The notes under the pieces were generated by a model. The model made no database searches. It was not told the DNA's origin and saw nothing but the letters and a program-made list of their open reading frames with translations. A program made the translations under genes and the position numbers. Source: Microbacterium gallinarum (GTDB lineage: Bacteria; Actinomycetota; Actinomycetes; Actinomycetales; Microbacteriaceae). From it: DNA of 64,000 nucleotides. Shown here piece by piece: positions 25,089-33,750 of this stretch. The stretch is from assembly GCF_014837165.1 (NCBI RefSeq), contig NZ_JACSPM010000003.1, forward strand, positions 372,001 through 436,000, in the 5' to 3' direction. How positions within the stretch are numbered: position 1 is the stretch's first letter; each line of letters begins with the position of its first letter.

Positions 25089-25472
25089 ATGGCAGACCGC
25101 AGCTTGCGCGGCATCCGACTCGGCGCCCAGAGCCTACAGAGCGAAGAGGGCGTCGTGTTCCATGAGCGTGCACAGCACATCTATTCGTGCACGTCCTGCG
25201 GACGTGACACGACACTGACTTTCGCGGCCGACGCCGAGGTTCCCCCGGCGTGGGAGTGCCGCACCTGTGGTGCGGAGGCGCTCCTGCGCGTCGGTGAGGG
25301 CACCGCGACGGTCGATCACTCGGGTGACAAGACGCCCCGCTCGCACTGGGACATGCTCCTCGAGCGGCGCACTCTGCCCGAGCTCGAAGAGCTCCTCGAG
25401 GAGCGTCTCGCCTACGTCCGCGCCCGTCGTGGCGCCGGCGAGGACGTCACCCTCGACAAGATCAGCGCCTGA
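25089..25472 (+). CDS. rbpA: RNA polymerase-binding protein RbpA
   Basis: 127 residues, an actinobacteria-specific factor that binds the sigma subunit and the RNA polymerase and stabilises the open promoter complex. The core zinc-binding-type segment shows CTSCG near residue 37 and CRTCG near residue 57, and the C-terminal sigma-interaction helix (HWDMLLERRTLPELEELLEERL) follows near residue 83. The ATG follows GAGAGGACC; AT-rich bases (TTATACCTATACAG, 25047-25060) upstream may hold the -10 region. The gene ends 3 bases before the convergent lnt stop and is terminated inside lnt. Confidence 0.96.
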   Translation: MADRSLRGIRLGAQSLQSEEGVVFHERAQHIYSCTSCGRDTTLTFAADAEVPPAWECRTCGAEALLRVGEGTATVDHSGDKTPRSHWDMLLERRTLPELEELLEERLAYVRARRGAGEDVTLDKISA

Positions 25473-25475
25473 CGC

Positions 25476-27056
25476 TCAGTCAGCCGCCTGCGCGACGCCG
25501 GTTCCTACGGGAGCCGGCGTTTTCGCGTGCCGCCGCCCGGTGAGCGCCACCGCGATGCCCAGCGCGACGAGTGCGAGAAGGCTGCCCCAGCCGAGCAGCG
25601 CCTGCACCCACGGGCCCGCGATGACGGCGGGCGTCAGCCCGGTGCGCAGCGGCACCTCGGTCAGCATGTGCCCCGCCTCGCCGGCCGGGAGACCGTCGAG
25701 GGTGCTGCCGTCGGGCGCGATCACCTGGCTGGTGCCCACCGTCGACAGGTTCACGACCGAACGGCCGGTCTCGACCGCGCGCATGCGGGCGAACGCCAGC
25801 TGCTGGAGGTTCTCGTCGGTGTCGCGGAAGTCGGCGTTGTTCGTCTGGAACATGTAGACCTCGGCGCCGTCCCGCGCGCCGGCCCAGATGACCTCGTCGT
25901 AGATGACGTCGAAGCAGATCGCGAGACCGACGCCGACCCCGCCCAGGTCGAGGAACGGCGCATTGGTCCCGGGCGTGTACTCCCGCTGGATCAGGCCGAT
26001 GAGGTCGGGGGCGAGCGACTCGTAGAACCACCGGTCGGGCACGTACTCCCCCATCGGCACGGGGTTGGTCTTGTCGTGGTACTGGACCGCACCCTCGCCG
26101 GCCTTCCATAGCATGGAGGTGTTGAACGTGTCCTCGCCGCGCGTGGTCGCCGCGTTGACGATCAGGGGTGCGCCGATCCGCTCCGAGAGCGCATCGAGCG
26201 TGCGCGCCGTGCTCTCATTGCGGGTGGGGTCGGAGTCGATGCCCCCCTCCGGCCAGAGCAGGACGTCCACGTCCTCATCGAGAAGCGGAGCGGATGCCGC
26301 CAGCTGCGCGTTCAGCACGTCATTGCGGTCGCGCGGGTCGAAGTAGCCGGAGGGGCCGTTCCCCTGTGCGCTGCCGACCCGCAGGGTGCCGGCCGGGCTC
26401 GTCGGGAAGGCGGGCACGAGCAGGAGCAGGGCTGCCAGGCCGATCGAGGGAAGCGCGGTGCGCACGTCCCGGAACCGGGCGGCGCGCCACCACTCGATGG
26501 CTGCGGCGGTGAAGGTCACCATCAGGAAGGAGAGGCCGGCGACTCCCGTCCACGACGCGAGATGCGCCAGCGGGCTCTCGGACTGACTCATGCCGATGCG
26601 CGCCCACGGGAACCCGGTGTAGGGCCACGAGCCCATGAACAGCTCTCGTGCCGTCCACAGGCCGCCGATGAGGATCGGCAGGGCGATGAGCGACGCCCAT
26701 CGCGAGCGGAAGAGCCGCGGCATCCATCGATATGCCAGCGTCAGCGCGATCGAGCCGACAGCCATGAACACCGTCTCGAGACCGGCGAGGGCGAACCACG
26801 GCACGAGGCCGAGGTAGCGCGTGATCCACATGATGTGGATCAGGTAGAACGTGGCGCCGAAGACGAATCCGACGAGCAGCGCACCCCACACGGAGCGTCC
26901 GATGAGGGCGACGAGCGACAGCCCGACGCCCACGAACGCCAGCGGCCACCAGCCGACGGAGGGGTAGGCGAGATCGAGGACGGCCCCGCCCGCGATCGAG
27001 GCCACGACAGCGGCCCACAGGGGCAGGAGCGGGCGCGGCGCGGCGGCGAGAGGCAC
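25476..27056 (-). CDS. lnt: Apolipoprotein N-acyltransferase
   Basis: 526 residues that add a third acyl chain to lipoproteins at the membrane. The N-terminal ~210 residues hold about seven or eight membrane spans, and residues ~215-490 are the nitrilase-like domain. The catalytic triad is readable: Glu in LLWPEGG, Lys in YHDKTNPVPMGEY and Cys in GLAICFDVIYDE. The rest is a final membrane span. It lies downstream of helY on the same strand with a 37-base gap. The last ~15 codons contain the rbpA terminator hairpin. Confidence 0.95.
   Translation of the reverse strand: MPLAAAPRPLLPLWAAVVASIAGGAVLDLAYPSVGWWPLAFVGVGLSLVALIGRSVWGALLVGFVFGATFYLIHIMWITRYLGLVPWFALAGLETVFMAVGSIALTLAYRWMPRLFRSRWASLIALPILIGGLWTARELFMGSWPYTGFPWARIGMSQSESPLAHLASWTGVAGLSFLMVTFTAAAIEWWRAARFRDVRTALPSIGLAALLLLVPAFPTSPAGTLRVGSAQGNGPSGYFDPRDRNDVLNAQLAASAPLLDEDVDVLLWPEGGIDSDPTRNESTARTLDALSERIGAPLIVNAATTRGEDTFNTSMLWKAGEGAVQYHDKTNPVPMGEYVPDRWFYESLAPDLIGLIQREYTPGTNAPFLDLGGVGVGLAICFDVIYDEVIWAGARDGAEVYMFQTNNADFRDTDENLQQLAFARMRAVETGRSVVNLSTVGTSQVIAPDGSTLDGLPAGEAGHMLTEVPLRTGLTPAVIAGPWVQALLGWGSLLALVALGIAVALTGRRHAKTPAPVGTGVAQAAD
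25495..25523 (+). terminator. Intrinsic terminator of rbpA inside the lnt 3' end
   Basis: ACGCCGGTTCC (25495-25505) folds on GGGAGCCGGCGT (25509-25520) over a short loop, with one G-T pair, followed by TTTT (25520-25523). It lies 22 bases past the rbpA stop, within the coding sequence of lnt. Confidence 0.8.
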
Positions 27057-27093
27057 GTGAATACCCTAAGCGGCGGGAACTGGACGGCCGCTG

Positions 27094-29607
27094 TCAGACA
27101 GCCGAGTAGGCGACGATTCCGCGGCGCACGGACTCCAGGGCCTTCCGCGCGGTCGAGGCGAGGGCGGGCTCGGCCACGATCGAGAGCTGGTCGAGGAGGT
27201 CGATCGTCTGCTTCGACCAGCGCACGAAGTCGCCCGCGGCCATGTCGGCCTCGCTCAGCACGCGGTCGAGCATCCCGCCGCGCGCCCACGAGTGCATGGC
27301 CTGCGCCAGTCCCGCGGCGATGGGCTCGGACCCGGGCAGCCGGTGCTCGCGCTCCAGGTCGTCGAGTCGCTGCCACAGGTCGAGGGTCTCGGCGAACGCG
27401 GTGCGGAACGGCCCACGCGGGAGTCCCCGCTCCCCCGGCCCGGCCTCGTCGCGCCGCGGCTCGTACACGATGCAGCAGGCGAGCGCGGCGAGCGACGGGG
27501 CGTCGAGGTCGTTCCACAGGCCGCGCCGCAGCGACTCGGCGACCAGCAGGTCGCGCTCCCCGTAGATGCGGCGCATCGTGCGCCCCGACGGCGTGAGGCT
27601 GGTCACGCCCGCGTCGTCGATCCGCACGTAGGCGAGCTCGTCGAGCACGTCGACCACGCGGTCGAAGATGCGGGCGACGGTGCCGGTGCGGGTGTCGATC
27701 TGCTGACGCAGCTTGTCGACCGTGCGACGCAGCTTCCAGTACCGCTCCGCCCACCGCGCGTGCTGCTCCCGGTCGGGGCACTGGTGGCACCCGTGGCGCT
27801 GCATGCGCTTGCGCAGGCTCGCGATCTGGCGCTGCCGCTCATCGCGCGTGCGGCGTGAGGCGTTCGCATCCTTGCGGTTCAGCTTCTCGAGGTCGCTCAG
27901 CTCGCGCCGGATGGCCGAGTACTCGGTGAAGTCGCCGCGGTCGCACGTCATGGCCTGCTCGTAGCCGGCGAGGGACTCCTCCTGCTCGCGCACCTGGCGG
28001 GCGAGTCCGACGACGGCGCGGTCGGCCTGGAACTGTGCGAACGACGACTCGAGGATCTCGCGGGCGCGCGCCCGCCCGAACTGATCGATCAGGTTGACCG
28101 CCATGTTGTACGTCGGCCGGAAGCTGGAGTTGAGCGGGTACGTCCGGCGCGAGGCGAGCGCCGCGACCGCCTGCGGGTCGAGACCCTCTGTCCACTGGAT
28201 GACCGCGTGGCCCTCGACGTCGATGCCGCGACGCCCCGCGCGGCCGGTCAGCTGCGTGTACTCCCCCGACGTGATCGCGACGCGGGCCTCGCCGTTGAAC
28301 TTCTCGAGCTTCTCGAGCACCACCGTGCGGGCGGGCATGTTGATGCCGAGCGCGAGGGTCTCGGTGGCGAAGACGACTTTCACGAGCTTGCGCTGGAAGA
28401 GGTCTTCGACCACCTCTTTGAACGCCGGGAGCAGACCCGCATGGTGTGACGCCACCCCGCGCTCGAGGTTGTCGAGCCACTCCCAGTAGCCGAGCACCGC
28501 GAGGTCCTCGTCATGCAGGCTGCGCGTGCGCTCCTCGACGATCGCGCGGATCTCGGCGCGCTCCTCGTGCGACGTCAGCCGCACCCCGGCACGACGCACC
28601 TGCTGCACGGCCGCGTCGCAGCCGACCCGGCTGAAGATGAAGAAGATCGCCGGCAGCAGGTTGGCGCGGGCGAGCAGCTCGACGACGTCAGGACGGTCGA
28701 GTCGTTCGATCCGCTGCACGTTCGCGGACCGCACAGGGCGCTTTCCGCCACGGTTCGGACGACGACGGGATGCCTCGTACCCGGCGTGCCGTGCACTCCT
28801 GCCCGCCTGCGCGCCGTGGTTCCGCTCGTAGTTCTGGCCCTTGAACGACCGGATGCGCATGAGCTCCTGGTTCACCTGCGCGGTCGCGATGCCGGCGCGG
28901 TCGTCGAACAGGGGCAGCAGATCTCCGCGCACGAGCACATGCTGCTCGAGCGGCACGGGACGCGTCTCCGACACGATCACCTCGGTGTCGCCGCGCACCG
29001 TGTCGAGCCAGTCGCCGAACTCCTCGGCGTTCGACACGGTCGCCGACAGCGACACCAGCTTCACGCTCGCCGGCAGGTGGATGATGATCTCCTCCCACAC
29101 CGCGCCGCGGAACCGGTCGGCGAGGTAGTGCACCTCGTCCATCACGACGTACCTCAGCCCGCGCAGGGCGGGCGAGTCGGCGTACAGCATGTTGCGCAGC
29201 ACCTCGGTGGTCATGACGACGATGCGCGCGCTGCCGTTGATGTTGGTGTCGCCGGTGAGCAGGCCGACGTCGTCGGGACCGTAGACGTCCTGGAGCTCGC
29301 GGAACTTCTGGTTCGACAGCGCCTTGATCGGCGTCGTGTAGAACGCTTTGTCGCCGTGGCCGCCGACCACAGGTTCACGCATCGCGAGGTGCACCGCGAA
29401 CTCGCCGACGATGGTCTTGCCCGCCCCGGTGGGCGCGGCCACCAGCACGCTGCGGCCTTCCTCGAGGGCGCGGCATCCGGCGATCTGGAACTCGTCGAGC
29501 GTGAAGTGCTGGGATGCCGCGAACGCGGCCGTGATCGGATGGCTCCGGTCGAGTGCGGCGGACGCCTGCGCGCGGGCGTACCGCTCGGACGGACCGGGGT
29601 CGGTCAT
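27094..29607 (-). CDS. helY: Ski2-like DEAD/DEAH helicase HelY
   Basis: 837 residues. The helicase core has Walker A VAAPTGAGKT near residue 57, the DEVH box (MDEVHYLADR) near residue 155 and motif VI QLTGRAGRRGID near residue 455. The C-terminal half is the Ski2/Mtr4-type extension (DSHCT-like), here with a CPDREQHAR segment. HelY-type proteins are thought to unwind RNA or DNA in decay or repair. The ATG start overlaps the stop of tatC (a 4-base overlap). This tatC-helY order is conserved in many actinobacteria. Confidence 0.93.
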   Translation of the reverse strand: MTDPGPSERYARAQASAALDRSHPITAAFAASQHFTLDEFQIAGCRALEEGRSVLVAAPTGAGKTIVGEFAVHLAMREPVVGGHGDKAFYTTPIKALSNQKFRELQDVYGPDDVGLLTGDTNINGSARIVVMTTEVLRNMLYADSPALRGLRYVVMDEVHYLADRFRGAVWEEIIIHLPASVKLVSLSATVSNAEEFGDWLDTVRGDTEVIVSETRPVPLEQHVLVRGDLLPLFDDRAGIATAQVNQELMRIRSFKGQNYERNHGAQAGRSARHAGYEASRRRPNRGGKRPVRSANVQRIERLDRPDVVELLARANLLPAIFFIFSRVGCDAAVQQVRRAGVRLTSHEERAEIRAIVEERTRSLHDEDLAVLGYWEWLDNLERGVASHHAGLLPAFKEVVEDLFQRKLVKVVFATETLALGINMPARTVVLEKLEKFNGEARVAITSGEYTQLTGRAGRRGIDVEGHAVIQWTEGLDPQAVAALASRRTYPLNSSFRPTYNMAVNLIDQFGRARAREILESSFAQFQADRAVVGLARQVREQEESLAGYEQAMTCDRGDFTEYSAIRRELSDLEKLNRKDANASRRTRDERQRQIASLRKRMQRHGCHQCPDREQHARWAERYWKLRRTVDKLRQQIDTRTGTVARIFDRVVDVLDELAYVRIDDAGVTSLTPSGRTMRRIYGERDLLVAESLRRGLWNDLDAPSLAALACCIVYEPRRDEAGPGERGLPRGPFRTAFAETLDLWQRLDDLEREHRLPGSEPIAAGLAQAMHSWARGGMLDRVLSEADMAAGDFVRWSKQTIDLLDQLSIVAEPALASTARKALESVRRGIVAYSAV

Positions 29608-30425
29608 GCGGCGGCCTCGGGCGGGAGGAATTCGGCCTGGCGCTTGGCCTTGCGGCGATCGAACAGCATCGACAGGCCGGCGGCGGCGAAGAACAGCACG
29701 ACCAGGATGCCGGCGAGCATCAGCATGCTCACGACGTCGGCGGCCGGAGTGGCCAGTGCCGCGAAGATCACGGCGATGAGAACCGCGACGCGCCAGCCCT
29801 TCAGGATCGCCCGCCCCGACATGATGCCGGCGAGATTCATCGCCACGAGGAACACCGGCAGGATGAAGGCGACTCCGACGACGACGAGCAGCTTGAAGAC
29901 GAAGTCGTAGTAGAACAGCGCATCGTAGAACTGCGCGCCGCCCTGCGGCACGAACGTGGCCATGAGCTCGACGACGTGCGGCATGATCAGCAGGCCGACG
30001 TAGCAGCCGGCGAAGAACAGTGGAACGGCGGCGGCCATGAAGCCGATCGTGTAGCGGATCTCCTTGCGCGTGAGTCCGGGCATGATGAACGCCCAGATCT
30101 GCCAGATCCAGATCGGCGCCGAGATCAGGATGCCGATCGCGAACGAGATTCGCAGTCGCATGTCGAACGGCCCGGTGATGGTCTGGTACATGAACTCGAC
30201 CTTGCCCTCCTCACCCTGCGTCTCCGCGACGACGCGGATCGGCTCGGTGATGAGGTAGATGACCGGGTCGGTGATGAAGAACGCCACCACCATGCCGACG
30301 ACGAGGGCGAGGGCCGCCCACATCAGGCGCCGGCGCAGCTCGATCAGGTGCTGCCCCAGCGACATGCGCTTCTCACGCCGCGTCGGGTCGGGTTCTCCTA
30401 CGCGCGGCGGTCCCGCCGTTGCCAC
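29604..30425 (-). CDS. tatC: Twin-arginine translocase subunit TatC
   Basis: 273 residues, six membrane spans, with the conserved MSLGQHLIELRRRLMWA cytoplasmic N-terminus and the FGMPVFLVAMN-type block (ILPVFLVAMNLAG) near residue 200. TatC receives folded proteins with twin-arginine signals and, together with TatA, moves them across the membrane. It lies 7 bases after tatA and its stop overlaps helY. The pafB-pafC-tatA-tatC-helY order is conserved. Confidence 0.96.
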   Translation of the reverse strand: MATAGPPRVGEPDPTRREKRMSLGQHLIELRRRLMWAALALVVGMVVAFFITDPVIYLITEPIRVVAETQGEEGKVEFMYQTITGPFDMRLRISFAIGILISAPIWIWQIWAFIMPGLTRKEIRYTIGFMAAAVPLFFAGCYVGLLIMPHVVELMATFVPQGGAQFYDALFYYDFVFKLLVVVGVAFILPVFLVAMNLAGIMSGRAILKGWRVAVLIAVIFAALATPAADVVSMLMLAGILVVLFFAAAGLSMLFDRRKAKRQAEFLPPEAAA

Positions 30426-30432
30426 GACGGCG

Positions 30433-30687
30433 TCAGGGCTTGGAATCGGCGGTGCCGCCGGCGTCCGTCCGGATCTCCGTCGACGGAGCCTCGGTCGAGG
30501 CGGCGGTGGCCGACTCTGCGTCGGTCTTGGACGAGTCTTCGTCCTTCATCGCCTTCATCTCACCTTTGAAGACGCGGGCGGACTGACCCATGCTCTTGGC
30601 CAGCGCAGGCAGCTTCGCCGCGCCGAACAGCAGCAGGATCACAGCGAGGATGATCAGGAAGTGCCACCCTGTGAGGCCTTGCAGCAT
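30433..30687 (-). CDS. tatA: Sec-independent translocase protein TatA
   Basis: 84 residues: a single membrane span (WHFLIILAVILLLFGAAKLP), the amphipathic helix (ALAKSMGQSARVFKGEM) and a long acidic tail. TatA polymerises to form the pore for TatC-bound cargo. The ATG is preceded by GAAAGGA. It has its own promoter, so it is not wholly dependent on pafC. Confidence 0.96.
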   Translation of the reverse strand: MLQGLTGWHFLIILAVILLLFGAAKLPALAKSMGQSARVFKGEMKAMKDEDSSKTDAESATAASTEAPSTEIRTDAGGTADSKP

Positions 30688-30716
30688 GTCGAATTCCTTT
30701 CGGCGGGTCCGGACTC

Positions 30717-30722
30717 AGTGTA
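30717..30722 (-). promoter_or_regulatory. -10 box of the tatA promoter
   Basis: TACACT on the minus strand, 29 bases before the tatA ATG at 30687; the leader between them carries the GAAAGGA site. Confidence 0.5.
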
Positions 30723-30772
30723 ACCCGCGGTCGGGCGGCGAAGTGCGCACCGCGGAAAGTACCGGCGAACCG

Positions 30773-31735
30773 TCAGCGGTACTGGCTCAGCCCGGCTTCG
30801 GCCCACTCCGCGGCCGCCCGCCGGGCAGCCGGCGGTTCGAGGATCTCCACGTCGCCGCCCCGCTTGGCCACGAGCCGGCGCAGGCTGAACTCATCGGCGA
30901 CGTGCATGGTCGCGACGGTCACGCCGTGGGCAGTCTCGAGCGAGGCTCGGTCGAGGTAGTCGCCCAGGAGCGGGCCGACCGACTCGTCGAACCGGATGCG
31001 CACCACCATGTCGCCTTCGCCCGACTCGAACCAGCCGCGGGCGGGCTCACCCGCGTGGGTGATCGGGATGTCGGTGAGCTCCAGCTCGCTCACCCGGTCG
31101 AGGTGGAACGTGCGCATCGCCTCGCGGAGGTGGCACCACCCCTGCAGGTACCACTGGCCGTCGGCGATGTGCACCTTGACCGGGTCGACCGTGCGGGTCG
31201 TGGGCGCGGCGTCCGGCGCCTTGTAGGTGAAGGACACGGCGACGCCCCGGCGGAGTGCGGTCGCGACGAGGTCGCGGACGGTGTCGACCGGGCCGGGGGC
31301 GACGATGACCTCAGCCGGAGCGCTCGAGGCTCCGCGCGCGAGCTTGGCCAGGAGGCCCGAGAACAGGTCGGTGTCACCGACGCCGGGGATGGTGCGCGCG
31401 AGCTGGAGCCCGGCCAGCAGGGCCGCGGCCTCGCGTGCCGTCAGCTTCGGCGACCGCTCCAGGCCGACCGAGTTGGTGATGACGATGAGATCGCGCTGAT
31501 CGAGCAGGTCCCAGTCGATGTCGAACAGGTCGTTCGCCATCTGCCAGTAGCCGCCGTCGCCGGGCAGCCCGATCACGGTGAGCTTCTCGACCATCGAGCG
31601 CATCTGGTCGGGGGTGACGTCGAACTCGTCGGCCGCCTCCGCCACCGAGACCTCGCCCTTGCCGATCAGATACGGCACGAGCTGCAGCATCAGCGCGGCG
31701 CGATCGGTCGCGACCAGCGAGCGGCGGGCGGTCAT
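30773..31735 (-). CDS. pafC: WYL-domain transcription factor PafC
   Basis: 320 residues. The N-terminal winged helix-turn-helix (VAEAADEFDVTPDQMRSMVEKL near residue 35) is followed by a WYL domain with VHIADGQWYLQGWCHLR near residue 195 and the WCX domain. With PafB it forms the activator that turns on the RecA-independent DNA damage response in mycobacteria. Its ATG overlaps the pafB stop by 4 bases (ATGA), so the two are made together. Confidence 0.93.
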   Translation of the reverse strand: MTARRSLVATDRAALMLQLVPYLIGKGEVSVAEAADEFDVTPDQMRSMVEKLTVIGLPGDGGYWQMANDLFDIDWDLLDQRDLIVITNSVGLERSPKLTAREAAALLAGLQLARTIPGVGDTDLFSGLLAKLARGASSAPAEVIVAPGPVDTVRDLVATALRRGVAVSFTYKAPDAAPTTRTVDPVKVHIADGQWYLQGWCHLREAMRTFHLDRVSELELTDIPITHAGEPARGWFESGEGDMVVRIRFDESVGPLLGDYLDRASLETAHGVTVATMHVADEFSLRRLVAKRGGDVEILEPPAARRAAAEWAEAGLSQYR

Positions 31736-32727
31736 GCGGATGCTCCGTTCACGTCGCGGGCGGCGGCGAGGCGCTCGATCACCTGATCGCGCAGCGCGGC
31801 CGGTTCGACGACCCGCACCTCGGGTCCGTACGACGCGAGCTCGTCGGCGAAGATGTGGATGTCGACGTACGGCACGCGGATGCCCTGCTCGGCAGGACGC
31901 GCGCGACGCGCCAGCCGCAGGGCTGCTTCGGTGCCGGGATTGACCTCGAGCAGCGACGTGCTGCGCGCGGCCACCTCATCGAGCCCTCGGAGGGCTCGCT
32001 CCCCCGCGCCCTCGCGAAGACCGGCGTCGAACGTCTCGCGCGTCGTCGCCACCGGTCCGACGATCCGCGACAGCAGAAAGGTGCGATCGGCCTGCACGTC
32101 GAGGTCGATGCCGAACACGTGCCAGCGCGCTTCGTACTCGACGAGGGCGAGGGGCTGCACACGGCGCGTGCGCGGCGCCGCCTCGCCGGGCTTCAGGTAC
32201 GGGAATCGCACGACGCGACTCTGCTCGATCGCCCGCTGGAGGTCGGGGAACGACGGCTCACGGAGGCTGATGCGGGGCGAATAGCCGATGATCGGCTCGT
32301 CGATGGGGATGCCCAGCGCGCGGATCTTGCGGAGCCCGCTGCGGGCGTCGTCCGACATGGAGCTCTCGCTCCAGACGCCGCCGGCGAGATTGAGCAGGGC
32401 GAGTTCGGCAGGGGTGAACTCGATGTCTTCGGGGAGCGCGTACTCGGCCGTGGGAACGCGGTAGCGGGCCTCGCGGAGGTCGTCGGGGTCTGCCCAGTCG
32501 CCGATCGTCTCGATCGGCACACCCAGTCCGCGCAGGCTCTCCTTGTCGCGCTCGAACATCTTCTCGAGGGCGTCCTTGGACGCGCCCGATTCGCTCTGCT
32601 CGCGGTAGCCGGCGACGGAGGACAGGATGGTGTCCTTCGTCAGCCCCTGGTCGGTGGCCATGAGGGCGACGACCAGGTTGACGAGTCTCTCCTCAGGCGG
32701 AGACTTGGCAGGGGCGTTCGCAGGCAC
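31732..32727 (-). CDS. pafB: WYL-domain transcription factor PafB
   Basis: 331 residues. An N-terminal winged-helix DNA-binding domain (LVNLVVALMATDQGLTKDTI) leads to a WYL domain with VEYEARWHVFGIDLDVQADRTFLLSRI near residue 195 and a WCX tail. It pairs with PafC. The GTG start has a TAGGAT box 6 bases upstream, so the pafB mRNA is probably leaderless. It is separated by 51 bases from the FKBP lipoprotein gene upstream on the same strand. Confidence 0.93.
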   Translation of the reverse strand: MPANAPAKSPPEERLVNLVVALMATDQGLTKDTILSSVAGYREQSESGASKDALEKMFERDKESLRGLGVPIETIGDWADPDDLREARYRVPTAEYALPEDIEFTPAELALLNLAGGVWSESSMSDDARSGLRKIRALGIPIDEPIIGYSPRISLREPSFPDLQRAIEQSRVVRFPYLKPGEAAPRTRRVQPLALVEYEARWHVFGIDLDVQADRTFLLSRIVGPVATTRETFDAGLREGAGERALRGLDEVAARSTSLLEVNPGTEAALRLARRARPAEQGIRVPYVDIHIFADELASYGPEVRVVEPAALRDQVIERLAAARDVNGASA

Positions 32728-32733
32728 CCCATC

Positions 32734-32739
32734 ATCCTA
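32734..32739 (-). promoter_or_regulatory. -10 box before pafB
   Basis: TAGGAT on the minus strand, 6 bases, then GTG at 32727. It drives at least pafB and pafC. Confidence 0.65.
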
Positions 32740-32778
32740 GGGTCGGGGCGGCCGTCTCGTCGGCGGTGCGGCGACCTC

Positions 32779-33711
32779 TTACTGCGTGATGCCGGCGTCG
32801 ACGCCGAGGAGGTCGAACACGAAGACGGTCGGCTGCTCGGTGCCGCCCTGCTCGGCAGGCACGACCACCAGCACCTGGGAGCCGATGGTCTGGCCGACGA
32901 GCGCCTCGGCGAGGACGGGGTCGCTGTCGAGCGGGACCGACTGGGGCTGCGAGTCCCACGTGTTCGTGACTGCTTCGGTTTCTCCCCACGGGACTCCGAG
33001 GATGTGCGCACGCACAGGCGCGTCGCCCGTGATGACCTCGCCGTCGCCCTTCTTGATGGTCTGGACGACCACGTCGGCCGGGGCCTCACCCTCGGGGATG
33101 ATGAGGCCCGGGCGTCCGTCCGGCGTGCGCACGACGGTGGGCATGCCGGTTCCGCTGTTGAACTGGTCGGCGCCGTCGGCGGCACCCAGATAGACCTTGT
33201 GCACGTCGATGACGGCGACGGCGGAGTCGCCCTCGGCCAGCCCGATGCTCGCGGCAGCCTCGGCCTCGATGTCTTCCGGCGCCAGCGACACGACGACCCG
33301 CGATCCGGCCGAGGCGCACTGGAGCGCGTCTGCCCACGTCGGGAAGGTCTGGGAGATCTGCGGCAGGCCGAGCACGTTGGACTGCTCCTCGGAGTACGGG
33401 CTGGCGACGAGCGTCTCCCCCGTCTCGCCCGAGACGAGCGTGAAGTCGATGACGACCAGCTGGTCGTCACGCGTGATCGTGGCGCCGCCCGTGCCCTGGT
33501 CCAGGGTGGCCGACGCGCCGTCCGTCACATGGAAGGGGGTGTAGAGCTCGACGTCGGGCGCGCTGCCGACCTCTCCGCTCACCTCGACGACGTCGAGCAG
33601 TTCGGCGTCGGAGACGGGCTCGGAGCAGTCGGAGCTTCCGGGCAGCGAGCAGCCGGCCAGGCCGACGGTCGCGAGTCCGAGGATCGCGAGGGCAGCGGGG
33701 ATCTTACGCAC
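32779..33711 (-). CDS. FKBP-type peptidyl-prolyl isomerase lipoprotein
   Basis: 310 residues. A signal peptide with lipobox LAGC (Cys at residue 21) makes it a membrane-anchored lipoprotein. Two FKBP-like segments follow (TRDDQLVVIDFTLVSGETG near residue 80 and PVRAHILGVPWGETEAV near residue 230), the second ending in a VFVFDLLGV strand. The catalytic pocket is only partly matched, so its isomerase activity is uncertain. The GTG start has TAGACT 6 bases upstream. In proteasome-bearing actinobacteria this gene type sits between pafA and pafB. Confidence 0.9.
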   Translation of the reverse strand: MRKIPAALAILGLATVGLAGCSLPGSSDCSEPVSDAELLDVVEVSGEVGSAPDVELYTPFHVTDGASATLDQGTGGATITRDDQLVVIDFTLVSGETGETLVASPYSEEQSNVLGLPQISQTFPTWADALQCASAGSRVVVSLAPEDIEAEAAASIGLAEGDSAVAVIDVHKVYLGAADGADQFNSGTGMPTVVRTPDGRPGLIIPEGEAPADVVVQTIKKGDGEVITGDAPVRAHILGVPWGETEAVTNTWDSQPQSVPLDSDPVLAEALVGQTIGSQVLVVVPAEQGGTEQPTVFVFDLLGVDAGITQ

Positions 33712-33717
33712 CGCAAC

Positions 33718-33723
33718 AGTCTA
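33718..33723 (-). promoter_or_regulatory. -10 box before the FKBP lipoprotein gene
   Basis: TAGACT on the minus strand, 6 bases, then GTG at 33711. It lies in the 39-base gap between trmI and this gene. Confidence 0.65.
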
Positions 33724-33750
33724 GGCGGCATCCGGATGCGCGCTGTGCGC

